A stretch of 64,000 nt of DNA from contig OX637799.1 in the NCBI GenBank assembly GCA_951802425.1, positions 3,286,001 through 3,350,000 of the forward strand. Direction: 5' to 3'. Positions 33,744 through 43,781 of the stretch are shown in pieces. The stretch's first letter is position 1; each line of letters starts with the position of its first letter. The notes below the pieces were generated by a model. The model was given only the letters and a program-made list of their open reading frames with translations. It was not told the origin of the DNA and did not search any database. Made by a program: the position numbers and the translations under genes. Source of the stretch: Clavaria fumosa. Its lineage: Eukaryota > Basidiomycota > Agaricomycetes > Agaricales > Clavariaceae.

Positions 33744-34741
33744 TGGGCCTCGTCTCCAAAATCCGGCTCTTCAACAGGAGCCCTCTTCTCTCTCTCGAGC
33801 AAATCCAGGCGGTCTCGGAGCAGTGCGATCTCGTTCTCATAGTCCTCTGCACTACGTGCCTGGCTTTCCACAGCGCGGATCTGCGGCCTCGGGATATGCG
33901 GACGTGTGTCCTGGAGCTGGCAGTCTCTCACCATGTGACCAGCTTGGCCACATCGGAAGCAGGTGCGCAACACTCCAGGGGCACGGGCACGATCCACCAC
34001 CATGGCATCACCGGCATTGGTGGGACGCGGCATGGTGGGAGGGGCAGGGGTGCGGGCCAGAGGCTGGGCCAGGAAGGGACGGGGGGCTGGGGCGAAGCGG
34101 GTTTGTTGAGGGAGGGGGCGGCTGGTTGCGGGCAGAGCAGGACGCACAGAGTTCTGTTGTGCGATGACTCCGTCGAGGCGATGCTGCTGAGCATCTAGCT
34201 TTTCGGCAAGTGCCTTCCACTGCACGTAGGTCTCTGGCATTGGCGAAACACCATAGACCTTTCCCACTAGCCTCCTGCTCAGATTCGACTCCAGCCAATG
34301 GACCAGGATGTCCGAATTGGCCACTTCTGTCATCCCTGCTCTTCGGAACATTGTTTCGAACTTTGCGAAGAACTCAGGTGCCGTCATGACACCCTGTTTC
34401 AACTTCGCAATATCTGCGAGGGCAGTCGCACGGTCGTTCGGGTCATCGAACGCTCGCTTCATCTCTTCCACAAATTCTGCCCAGGTTCCAACCTCGTTGT
34501 TACCCAGGATTTCCTCTCCCTTCACATTTGCCCATTCTGCGGCAAACCCCTCACCAGTAATTTTGCTGAGGGTGTAGAGGACCTTTGCCAGGTCCGTGGC
34601 ATAGATTATCGGATTCGCCATAAACAGGAGGCGGAGCGACCGGAGGAATGTACGGAAATTTCTTTTTTGCCCATCGAATGGGGCGACGACTAAATCCAGC
34701 CTCGTGGCATGGACTTCAGGCGGGGCGACGTGGTCAGCCAT
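33740..34741 (-). CDS. Gag of element 4
   Basis: About 333 residues from ATG at 34741; a GTG directly precedes it. The Ty3-type capsid region (PFDGQKRNFRTFLRSL, WAEFVEEMKRAFDDPND, LKQGVMTAPEFFAKFE) covers residues 20-190. A Pro/Ala-rich linker follows, then the knuckle CFRCGQAGHMVRDC at about 265-278 and a C-terminal coiled coil (EIALLRDRLDLLEREK). A leader of about 650 nt separates it from the 5' LTR. Confidence 0.93.
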   Translation of the reverse strand: MADHVAPPEVHATRLDLVVAPFDGQKRNFRTFLRSLRLLFMANPIIYATDLAKVLYTLSKITGEGFAAEWANVKGEEILGNNEVGTWAEFVEEMKRAFDDPNDRATALADIAKLKQGVMTAPEFFAKFETMFRRAGMTEVANSDILVHWLESNLSRRLVGKVYGVSPMPETYVQWKALAEKLDAQQHRLDGVIAQQNSVRPALPATSRPLPQQTRFAPAPRPFLAQPLARTPAPPTMPRPTNAGDAMVVDRARAPGVLRTCFRCGQAGHMVRDCQLQDTRPHIPRPQIRAVESQARSAEDYENEIALLRDRLDLLEREKRAPVEEPDFGDEAQ

Positions 34742-35394
34742 CACAGACCCTGGTGGTGGTGATGGGGTTTCGGGGACGTCGGTAACAGGGGAATCGGGGG
34801 GGAGCTGGGCTCGACCCGGTCTCGGACGCAGACGCTGTAAATAGAATTCCGGGCCTTGGGCACTCAGGATTTCTTCGATCTCTTAGCAGTCCTGTCCTCT
34901 CAGGCTGCTCTCTATGTATCTAGGTACTTATAGAACTCTTATTCTATAAAACTTGTTGCTAGCGTGGGGCCCAAATGGTGTCCCAGGTGGTCACTCCACA
35001 ACTCCTAGTGAGTTGCCCGTGTGCCCTTCTGACAATGGTCACAGAGCAAGGGCCCTGTCCACTGGACCAGGAAACTATAGAAAAACTATGTATAGGGCCT
35101 TTCCGTGCCCTGTACACTACACGATTCACTGGTACGTAGCTGTAAAGCAAAGTTCCGGGCCTTTGGCACTCGGTGTCTCTTGGGGAGGGTCACAGTAGAC
35201 TTCCTCTGGGTCTGGTCACGTGTATCTACACACAGTAAAAATTTCACACGGTTCTGTTGCACACCGTGGGCAGGGTAAAGAGAAAGAGGATGAGGGGGAT
35301 AAGCTGTCACAGAGTGTGACAGTTTGAGATAGGGGTCCAGGCTAGCCGGGTTAGGACACGGGGCTAGGGCAGACAGGGGTTGATGTTAGTATTG
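34742..35394 (-). other. 5' leader of element 4 with primer-binding site
   Basis: No convincing gene is present. At 35383-35392, two bases after the 5' LTR, the sense strand reads ATACTAACAT. It is complementary to ATGTTAGTAT in the LTR (35448-35457), 43 nt after the start of TATATATA (35493-35500). This fits self-priming. Confidence 0.65.
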
Positions 35395-35658
35395 TGTCAG
35401 ACTTAGTCTCACGGTTCACACAACTTAACGTAAGGTCGATGATGACGATACTAACATAAGGGGAAAAGGGTACAAGTAAGAAAGCGACGTAGTATATATA
35501 GCGAGAGGTTCGGGAGTTGCCGGCGTTCCCACGCTCGGACCCCGCGCGTCACGTGATGCGTCCAGGCCCGGGTCACGTGACTCGTCCGCAAACTTCCCGC
35601 AACTCTTTTGCAATCCTTTCTTGGCCTTTCCAACCTGCTTATGTAAGCGATCCTGACA
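35395..35658 (-). repeat. 5' LTR of element 4 (264 bp)
   Basis: Identical to the 3' LTR except for one base. It carries the promoter TATATATA at 35493-35500 and two CACGTG sites upstream of it on the sense strand. Confidence 0.95.
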
Positions 35659-36446
35659 CGAGCCCAATAACGACCATCGATTGCACTGGCTTGCTCGCGG
35701 AGTCTGTGGAGCGTGTCCGCGCGGTTAACGCGGGCCAGTTCGTCCTTGATGCGGCTGGCAAATCCTTTGTAGAACTGCCGCTGCAATGCATATTCATCCC
35801 AATGGACAATGGACGCGAATCTGTTGAACGAAAAGGTATATTTCGTCAACTTCTGGTCCTCGCGCATCTGGAGGCGTTCGAGTTCGAACTCCGCCTCACG
35901 GATCGCGTCGTAAGGACCAAAGTTCTCTGTAAGTTGAGCAACAAACATCTTATAGTTTGAAAGGACCGGATGGCCTTCGCCATCCAGGATCATCAGTTCA
36001 AACCATTCCAGGGCGAAGCCCTGGAGAAAGGAAAGGACATAGCGTACCTTATGAGAATTGGATTTGAACGCTCTAGGGCGATCAAGGAAGTTCAATTGGC
36101 ATTGGACCAAGAAGCTTTTCAACTTCTTAGCATCTGAGCCATCGAAGGTATTGGGGTCTCATGGTTTAACTGTCTCTGGGCGCTTGTTGGCATCAATGAT
36201 CTTCTGAAGGAGATGCGCCGGAGTTAGTTCGCATTTGGCTTGAGATGTTGGAGGTTCATTTAGCTCGTCATCGTCATCAGTGACTGAGGGATCTGACTCT
36301 TCGTCGTGGTCCAGAGGTCCGGACACACTCAGAGTCAGAGTATTGTTGGCCGGTTCTGGAATGTCGACATCGTCGGCAACAGGAGGTGGAAGTCGAGCAC
36401 CGGAACGTGTAGTAGGCATTGTTAAGTTTGTATATATGAGGTTTGA

Positions 36447-36457
36447 AGTTCGAATAT
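36447..36457 (-). other. Self-priming primer-binding site, copy 2
   Basis: The sense strand reads ATATTCGAACT two bases after the 5' LTR. It is complementary to the site ending at 36810 in the LTR (12 nt including the adjoining T at 36799), which starts 32 nt after TATAAG (36837-36842). Confidence 0.75.
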
Positions 36458-36459
36458 AC

Positions 36460-37168
36460 TGTCAAGGTCCTAACAAGGTTAGCGGCGAAGGGGTTAGCAG
36501 AGCGGAGCGGAGATGTTCTATCGGAGTCCAGTCGGAGTCCGATATCGGTGACACGGAAAAGTAAACAAGAGGAAGGAGACTTATGGGACTGCAGCCTCAA
36601 CGTATGTGTTGTGCCACCATGTATATACTTGTCCCTATTTACCAAACAAGAACAATACCTAAGAGAGAATCAGAACGTAAGTCAAACTCCGAAGTGATTG
36701 GAGTCCGTCGGAGTGGGTCGGAGTTGGTCAGATGACGTGGAGAACGTCGAGGACAATGAGGACGAAAGCTCAGAGATGTTTTTGGAATCAAGAGACGTTA
36801 TATTCGAACTGAGGAGCAGGGAGATACAGGTGGAAACTTATACTGCAAGGACAGAGTATAGGAGTAATGTGAAACAATGTACATATCAAATTACTAGGAG
36901 AGTTTCACCACTTGTGCCTGTGCAATTTTCATGGAACAAAGAAACAACAACAAAAAAGTGACTCCCATGGGTCAAGGGTATCCTCTCAATGGTAAACAGA
37001 ATCAGGGGATGGAGGGAGAAGGTTCTGGAATGAAGTCCGAATGGTCCGAAGGCCGGTGGAGTAAAGTCCGATGAAGGTGCGGAGCAGAGCACACGGAGTT
37101 ATGGCGGAGCGGATCGGAGTTGGTAAGGAGCGGGGGTCATGCTTATGCAAGCGGATGGGGTCGTAACA
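36460..37168 (-). repeat. 5' LTR of copy 2 (709 bp)
   Basis: The plus strand runs from TGTCAAGGTCC to GGGGTCGTAACA, followed by the target duplication CCAAG. It is 11 bp shorter than its partner because of small gaps. Confidence 0.92.
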
Positions 37169-37523
37169 CCAAGACAAAGTCCAAGTCATCTCATGTTTCA
37201 CCAATTCCAACTCTTCATTCCACCTGTCATGTCAAGCTTTCACTCGAAGCCAGTTGACCCGGCATACTTCTCAGCATTAGAGCAAGTAGACATTGAGAGG
37301 TAAATGAGCATATCTCACTTTCATTCATCCAAGGGCTTTCATTACCTCCTCCAGTCCTCCAAATCCAAGGTAGTTTACCATTTCTCTGGCCCACTCAGTT
37401 CTCTTCTATGACATCTGTGTTCACCTTCAGGTCTGAATCTGAGAGCACTTGGAATTTGGCAAGTGTATCTGCAGGAGCACCTAAGTCAGACAAGGCAGCT
37501 CTTGCTCACTGATATCTCCCAGC
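37169..37523 (-). pseudogene. KDZ2 transposase, fragment between copies 2 and 3
   Basis: On the minus strand the text continues from the copy 3 junction (KELGDISEQELPCL) to NEELELVKHEMTWTLSW. It matches the C-terminal helical region of KDZ transposases (compare RWDEEVQQLEEEMRRVLCF in KDZ1). It contains stops and frame changes, plus target duplications CCAAG (37169-37173) and CCAGC (37519-37523). Confidence 0.65.
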
Positions 37524-38249
37524 TGTCATGGTCCCAACAAGGTTAGCGGCGAAGGGGTTAGCGGAGCGGAGCGGAGATATCCTATCGGAGTCCGGTCGGA
37601 GTCCAATATCGGAGAAACGGAGAAGTAAACACGAGGAAGAGAGAACTTATGGGACTGCGGCCTCAACGTATGTGTTGTGCCACCGCGTATATACGTGTCC
37701 CTATTTATCAAACAAGAACAATACCTAAGGGAGGATCAGAACACAAGTCAAAACTCCGAAGTTGATTGGAGTCCGTCGGAGTTGGTCGGAATTGATCGGA
37801 TGACGTGGAGAACATCGAGGACGATGAGGACGAAAGCTCAGAGATGTTTTTAGGATCAAGAGATGTTAATATTCGAACTGAGGAGCAGGGAGATACAGGT
37901 GGAAACTTATACTGCAAGGACAGAGTATAGGAGTAATGTGAAACAATGTACTTATCAAATTACTAGGAGAGTTTCACCACTTGTGCCTGTGCAATTTTCT
38001 TGGAACAAAGAAACAACAACAAAAGCGACTCCCATGGGTCAAGGGTATCCTCTTAATAGTAAACAGAATGAGGGGATGGAGGGAGAAGGTTCTAGAACGA
38101 AGTCCGAATGGTCCGAAGGTTGGCGGGGTAAAGTCCGATGAAGATGCGGAGCGGGGCGTACGGAGTTACGGCGGAGTGGATCGGAGTTGGTATGGAGCTC
38201 GGAGTCCGGGGCGGGGATAGTGCTTATGCAAGCGGATGGGGTCGTAACA
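37524..38249 (-). repeat. 3' LTR of copy 3 (726 bp)
   Basis: The plus strand runs from TGTCATGGTCCCAAC to GGGGTCGTAACA. The polypurine tract follows at 38250-38263 (sense TAAGAGGGGGATAC). Confidence 0.93.
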
Positions 38250-38477
38250 GTATCCCCCTCTTAGGGTCGAACCCCTGAGACCCTGTGGCCAAAGTCCGCG
38301 TGAACATGTGGCTCCCATATCAAGTTAGCACCGGAGTTTCGCGGCGCTTCGATTGGAGTCCGAATTTTTTTTGGGGGTTAAAACGATTGTGTGTGTCGCA
38401 CTCTGCTTTTCTCTTCCTTAATTCATCACTCCCACCACTCGCCCCTAACACGGGCAATTCCTTTCAAAAAACTTATC

Positions 38478-39452
38478 ATGTCCAACACGCAATCGACGCC
38501 TGGAGCCAGGCCCAGTCGCCCCTCCCGCCCTCGCCCACAACCCGTCGTCGCCGCCCCCACACAACCTCGCGCGGTGGACGAGGACCCCGAGATCGCTGCC
38601 CTCACGAAGAAAATTAACGTGTTGAGGGAGAAAAGGGCGAGGGAGGAGGAGGAGCGATGGAGGCGGGAGGAGGAGGAGCGGAAAGCGAGGGAGGCAGCGG
38701 ATAGGGTGCAGCGGGATGAGCTGGAGAGGGCAAAGGCGGTGGAGGCGAAGCGGAGGGTGGCGGAGGTGGCGCGGGAGCAAGGGGTGGGGAGGAAGCGGTC
38801 TCCGACACCGGAGACGGAGGCGGATCGTGCGGAGTGCGCGCGATGCCATAGGTTGGGGGTGGCCTGTGTGTGGCCGAGTGGGGGGCGGGGGACGGCCTGC
38901 AACGCCTGTGCGGGGGCGAAGCAGAAGTGCGGAGGAGGAGAGGCGGAGAGGCCGGAGCGGAAAAAGGCGAAGGGGACACGGACCAAGTGGTCCGCGGAGT
39001 CGGAGGAGGATAGGGTGGAGATGTGGGTGCCGCGGGGTTGGCAGATGGAGGAGGAGGTTAAAAATTTGATGCAGGCCATGCATAGCGTGGTCCTGAGGGG
39101 GGTGTTTGCAATGGAGGAGTGGAGGGCGGAGGCCGCAGCGGAGCGGAAGGCCGCGGCAGAGGATCGGAAGATTCTCTGCGGGATTTTGGAGAAGTGGGGG
39201 AAGAGGATGGAGGTGGCGGAGAAGGCGGAGGCAGCGGAGGAGGTGAGGAAGGAGAAGGCAGAGGTTCTGAGGGCGGAGGCGGAGGACATGGTGGTGGAGG
39301 TGACGGGGAAGGAGAAGGAGAAGGGAAAGGCGAAGGAGGTGGGGTCGGAGAAAGAGGCGGAGGCGGAGGCAGGAGAAGTGGGAGCGGAGTCCGGGCTTAA
39401 GGAGCCCGAAGGAATTTTGCAGGCGTCGCCCGGCTTGCCCCCCTCCGCCTAA
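38478..39452 (+). CDS. Antisense cargo protein with Zn(2)Cys(6)-type cluster, copy 3
   Basis: 324 residues, intact, convergent with pol. Layout as in copy 1: Pro/Arg-rich N-terminus, coiled coil, six-cysteine block (CARCHRLGVAC, then CNACAGAKQKC, spacing CX2CX6CX10CX2CX6C), basic patch, long Ala/Glu/Lys coiled coil. About 20 residues differ from copy 1, but the stretch of about 60 residues around the cysteines is identical. The region before the ATG is pyrimidine-rich (38400-38455), as is common at fungal transcription starts, so the gene may have its own promoter near or inside the LTR. A role as regulator or silencing antagonist is speculation. Confidence 0.75.
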   Translation: MSNTQSTPGARPSRPSRPRPQPVVAAPTQPRAVDEDPEIAALTKKINVLREKRAREEEERWRREEEERKAREAADRVQRDELERAKAVEAKRRVAEVAREQGVGRKRSPTPETEADRAECARCHRLGVACVWPSGGRGTACNACAGAKQKCGGGEAERPERKKAKGTRTKWSAESEEDRVEMWVPRGWQMEEEVKNLMQAMHSVVLRGVFAMEEWRAEAAAERKAAAEDRKILCGILEKWGKRMEVAEKAEAAEEVRKEKAEVLRAEAEDMVVEVTGKEKEKGKAKEVGSEKEAEAEAGEVGAESGLKEPEGILQASPGLPPSA

Positions 39453-39979
39453 AAAATTAAAATTTTATATACTTGTATTTATTGTTTCTTTTATCTTTTT
39501 TGTTTTCTTTTTTATAAAATTTTTGTTTTTTATCTTTGAACTCGAGTGAAAAGTAAGCGGAGTGAAAGGAAAATAAAGTAAGACAACACGGAGAAGATGA
39601 AGAGAGGTTCGGAGTCGGACTTGGGAGAAAAAATCAAAGGTTCGGAGTTTACGGAGAAAAGGAATAAGAAGAAAGGAGGTTTTTTAGAGTTTTCGGAGTT
39701 TTCGGAGACAGGAACAGAGAGAGAGACGGAGAGACGGAGAGACGGAGAGACAGAAATACAGATTTTATTTTATTTTTATTTTTATTTTTTTTGAGGAGAA
39801 GACAGAGAAGCGAGAGATGGAGTAGTATAGAACAGAAAGTGTACGTAAGTAGAAGCATAAGAGAGATTTCGGGGTATCGGAGTGAATGGAGAAAAGAGAC
39901 GGAATTGGATTGAATGGAAAATGTACGTAAATAGAAGCATAAGAGAAATTTCAGGGTATCGGAGTGAACGGGGAAAGGT
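39453..39979. other. Spacer between cargo gene and pol, copy 3
   Basis: Low-complexity AT-rich text, TTTTA repeats (39765-39790), a GAGACGGA microsatellite, and the two 82-bp units after pol. No gene. Confidence 0.7.
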
Positions 39980-42900
39980 CTAGAGGGTATTGAGAGGTCC
40001 GGGCTTGTTTGGATAAGCTTGGTGGAAATCCGAAATGGCCTCGGAGGCGTGGACAAGTTCCGTAGCGGGAAGCCAGGATGTTTCCTCATTGGTTCCTTCA
40101 TATCTGGACCACCGCACCAGGTATAGGAGTTTGCAGGTGCGGCGTTTGTCGATCTTGGAGTCGAGCACTTCGGAGATTTCGTGCTCTAAGTCTCCATCGA
40201 TCTCTACCGGAGGAGGCGGGGTGATGGTACGATTCGGAATTGTATTTGGAGTGACTGGCTCCAGCATGGAAATGTGGAAGACAGGGTGGACGGCTCGCAT
40301 GGCCTCGGGGAGTCGGAGTACGAAGGAGTGCGAACTGGCCTCTCCGATGATCTCGAAAGGTCCGAGGAACTTGTCGGAGAGTTTTTTGGAGGGTCTGGTC
40401 GTACGGAAAAACTTCGCCTTTATGTATGCTCGGTTTCTGACCTTAAACTCTGGTGCCGGAGTTCGACATTTGTCCGCCGGACCCTGATAGCGACTCTGCG
40501 CTTCGGCGATTTGGTTACGGAGTTCTTGGTGCAGCTGATCCAAGTCTACAGCGAGCTCTCGGGCACGGATCGAAGTTACTTCGCATTCGGGAAATACCGA
40601 GATATTCAGATGATAACCCTTGTTCGCGAAGAACGGAGAAACCCCAGTGGTGGCACTCGGGCATTGTTGTAGGCAAACTCGGCGAGGGGTAGAAGCTGCG
40701 ACCAGTTGTCCTGCTGGTAATTGCAGTAACAACGGAGGTATTGTTCCAATGTCTGGTTAGTCTGCTCCATCTGTCCGTCGCCCTCCGGATGATATCCGGA
40801 GGTGAAGTGTAAAGTCATGTCCAGGACTTTACCCAACGAGCGAAAAAAACGGGAAACGAACTCGGAGCCGCGATCGGAGGTGACATGCGACGGAACTCCA
40901 TGTTTCGAGAAGACGTGGAATACGAATAGATGGGCCAACTCTGCGGAGTTCACTTTGTCAGTCGTTGGGATGAAGATCCCCTGCTTCGTAAACCTATCAA
41001 CAACCACCAATATTGCAGTAAAACCGGAGCTCTCAGGGAGTTGCTTGATGAAATCCATCAAAATGGAATTCCACGGTTTCTCGGGTATGGGTAGCTGCTT
41101 GAGCGTTCCATATGGCTTATGCCGAGGGGCTTTCGCCCTACCACAAGTTGTGCAAGACTTGCAAAGTCCGATACGAATCCTCGGAGTTTCGGCCAGGTAT
41201 AATCCCTGAAGATCAAGGCCGTAGTCTTGGTCCGACCGAAATGTCCGGCGAGCGGGTGATCATGTCTCGCGTGTAAAACGCGGAGTCGGAGGTCATTGAC
41301 GTCCGGTACATAAATCTGTCCGCGCTCGCGGAGAAGTCCATCATCGTCCATGGACCACTTAGGGTCCGCGGAGTTCGAGCGGAGGTCTTCTAGGATTGAG
41401 CAAGAGTCCAGACCGGATGTCCTCTCGGAGTTGATGATCGTCAATCACAAACGACGCGCGGAGTGCGGGTACGTAAAGCGACAAAGCTCGGAGAGACGAT
41501 ATCAATTGTTCGCTGGAGAACATCGGCCGGAGGTTTTGCGGATTGACGCGGGCATAGTCGCTATCCCCCTCTTTGGGATAGACGTCCCAACGTCTAGTCA
41601 ACGCATCGGGTTTCATTCCGAGGCGCCCGGGGCGGAATCAGATCACGAAATTGAACTGGGAAAGGAACTCCGACCACCTGGCTTGACGCCGGGTGAGCAG
41701 GCGGACCATGGAGAAGTACTCTAGGTTCTTGTGGTCGGTAACAACGTCGACCGGAATTCCAGAACCTTCGAGATAGTGCCTCCAAGCAGTAAACGCCTCA
41801 AATATAGCGAGAAGTTCCTTATCGTGGGTGTCATAGTTCAGTTCGGAGACGCCTAGGGTGCGGGAATGAAAAGCGATAGGGTGGACTTCACCGTCGGAGG
41901 CGACCATAGAAAGTATCGCGGCGACAGCATAGTCCGAGGCGTCCGTTTCGACTATCAGCGGAGCTCCAGGTATGAAGTGCGAGAGGATCGGAGCCGTGGA
42001 GAACACGGTTTTTAGATAGTCAAACGCGGACTGGCAATCGTCGGACCACTGCCACTCGATGTTTTTATGCGTCAAGCGGTTCATCGGAGCGGCGATCTCG
42101 GAATAGCCATGGACGAAGCGGCGGTAGAAATTGGCAAACCCGAGGAAGGACTGGACATCCTTGACCTTCCGCGGAGTCGGCCAATCCTGATAGTTTTCAC
42201 TTTAGCCATGTCCATAGAAAGTCTGGATGGAGATAAAACAAATCTGAGATACTCCACGGTTTCAGCGTGAAATTCACACTTAGCCAGGTTCAGGAAGAGA
42301 CCGTGCTTCCGGAGCCTTCGGAGTACCTCTCGGACATGCTCAATGTGTTGTTCTGGATCCTCAGAGTAAATGAGGATGTCGTCAAGGTAGATGACCATGA
42401 ACATGTCGAGGAGGTTGGAGAATATATCGTTCATGAAGTGCTGGAATGTGGTGGGTGCGTTTGTGAGCCCGAAGGGCATCACACACCATTCAAAGGATCT
42501 GTATCAGGTGCAGAATGTGGTCTTCCATTCGTCACCCTCAGCAATACGGACCAGGTGATATGCATGTCAGAGGTCGAGTTTTGTATAGATTCGGGCTTTT
42601 CCTGGAACATCAAGAAGATCTTTAGTAAGCGGAAGCAGATAACGGTCTTTTTTGGTCAATTTATTGAGACCACGGAAATCAATGCATAATCGGAGCGTTC
42701 CGTTCTTCTTCCGGACAAAGAGCACAGGTGCTCCGTGCAGAGAACGGCTTGGACGGATAAATCCGATGCGGAGGTGCTCATCCAAAAACTCGCGGAGTTC
42801 GCTGAGTTCGGGCTGCGACAGAGAGTAGACCGCACCTGGCGGAGGGGATTGGCCATCCAGCAGGTTGATCTTTAAATCATACGGTCGATGCGGAGCAAGG

Positions 42901-43781
42901 GTATCTGCCTTCTTTTTACTGAAGACATCTGGGAAGTCCCTGTACTCCTCCGGAACGGAGAGGAGGTCCTGGGGGGTGGTGTCGGGGACGTTGAACGAAG
43001 CGGAGGCCGCGCGCGCGGACTCGCTCGACAACGTCATGCCAAAGACTTGGGACCCGCGAAGTCCACAAGCCATGACGAATGCAGCAGCATTCACAAAAGA
43101 AACTTTGGGTGTCTCCTGGAGAGACGGAGTAGATGGAAAGGTCAGAGACTGGGTCAAAGACGGAGACAGAGGCAGAGATGGAGACGGAGTCCGGGTCTGG
43201 TTTGGAGTTGCTGCAGACGACATTTGAACCGGAGCACACGGAGCGGAGACAGACAGAGGGACAGAGGTGGACAGAGGGACAGAGTGGAGAGTGCTGGCCG
43301 GTGCACCCTCTGGATCAGATTTCGGAGTTTTCTCCTCTTTCGTAGATGGTCTGGGCTTTATCTGGCCAGTAATCCAGTCAACCAGCGGGTTGTTTTGGAA
43401 CAGCCAATTCATTCCCAAGATCACATCACTAGAGGGATCAAGATCGGTAACTACACACAAGACGTCGGTCGGATCCATGGCGGAGAGCCGAATGGATAAC
43501 CAGACCGCTTCGGTAACCCATACGGAGGTGGTCCCGTTAATAAAAACGACCTCCCGAGGGGTCACCGGAGTTTTCGGAAGACAGAAGCGAGAAACAAATT
43601 TGGCATCAATGAAACAAAGTTCAGCGCCGGAGTCTATCATAGCTTTGAATGGAGACGAAATAGAAGGAGAGGAGGCAAGAAGGGAAAGAGAACGATGAAA
43701 GGAAAGGGTATCGAGTATCGGTTCCATACGATCGGAGTCGGAGCAGCCGGAGAGTCGTACTATGCTCTCTGGGCTGCTCAA
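39980..43781 (-). pseudogene. pol of copy 3
   Basis: Domain order and motifs as in copy 2: protease [27 protein letters not shown], RNase H VETDASDYAVAAIL, integrase SMDFIKQL-type and TSDRGSEF, chromodomain LYLVRWSRYEGTNEETSW. Lesions are three TGA codons at Arg positions (42567-42569, 42514-42516, 41638-41640), one-base losses near 42190, 41167 and 40655, and a frame change near 41405 shared with copy 2. The chromodomain has Gly-to-Arg and Asp-to-Asn changes. Not functional as it stands. Confidence 0.9.

Larger units (their letters stand above)
29845..35658 (-). mobile_element. Element 4: young intact Ty3 chromovirus (5.8 kb)
   Basis: It is flanked by CGAGC at 29840-29844 and 35659-35663, inside the gag of copy 2. 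Both LTRs (264 bp) differ at one position. Gag and Pol frames are both intact, so the copy looks recently mobile and possibly active. Confidence 0.95.
29425..36419 (-). pseudogene. gag of copy 2, split by element 4
   Basis: The 5' part is 35659-36419 and the 3' part 29425-29844. The start ATG is at 36419, with MPTTRSGARLPPPV as in copy 3. A TGA at 36159-36161 breaks the frame before the capsid region (FLVQCQLNFLDR, ALEWFELMIL). The knuckle CLFCGIAGHKVNEC is in the 3' part. Element 4 sits between RYWAR and QQEISRDS, and copy 3 shows the uninterrupted site near 44195. The gag stop at 29425 is preceded by a run of seven A on the sense strand (29431-29437). Confidence 0.9.
22630..37168 (-). mobile_element. 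Ty3/gypsy chromovirus copy 2, with nested insertions
   Basis: A full element with both LTRs, flanked by CCAAG at 22625-22629 and 37169-37173. Without element 4 (29845-35658) and the solo LTR (27074-27633) it is about 8.2 kb, the same as copy 3. It carries gag, pol and an antisense cargo gene, all damaged. Confidence 0.93.

Noticed and set aside
33334..34167. Plus-strand frame of 277 codons
   Set aside because: It lies entirely opposite element 4 gag and pol and has no features of its own; a mirror frame in GC-rich coding DNA.
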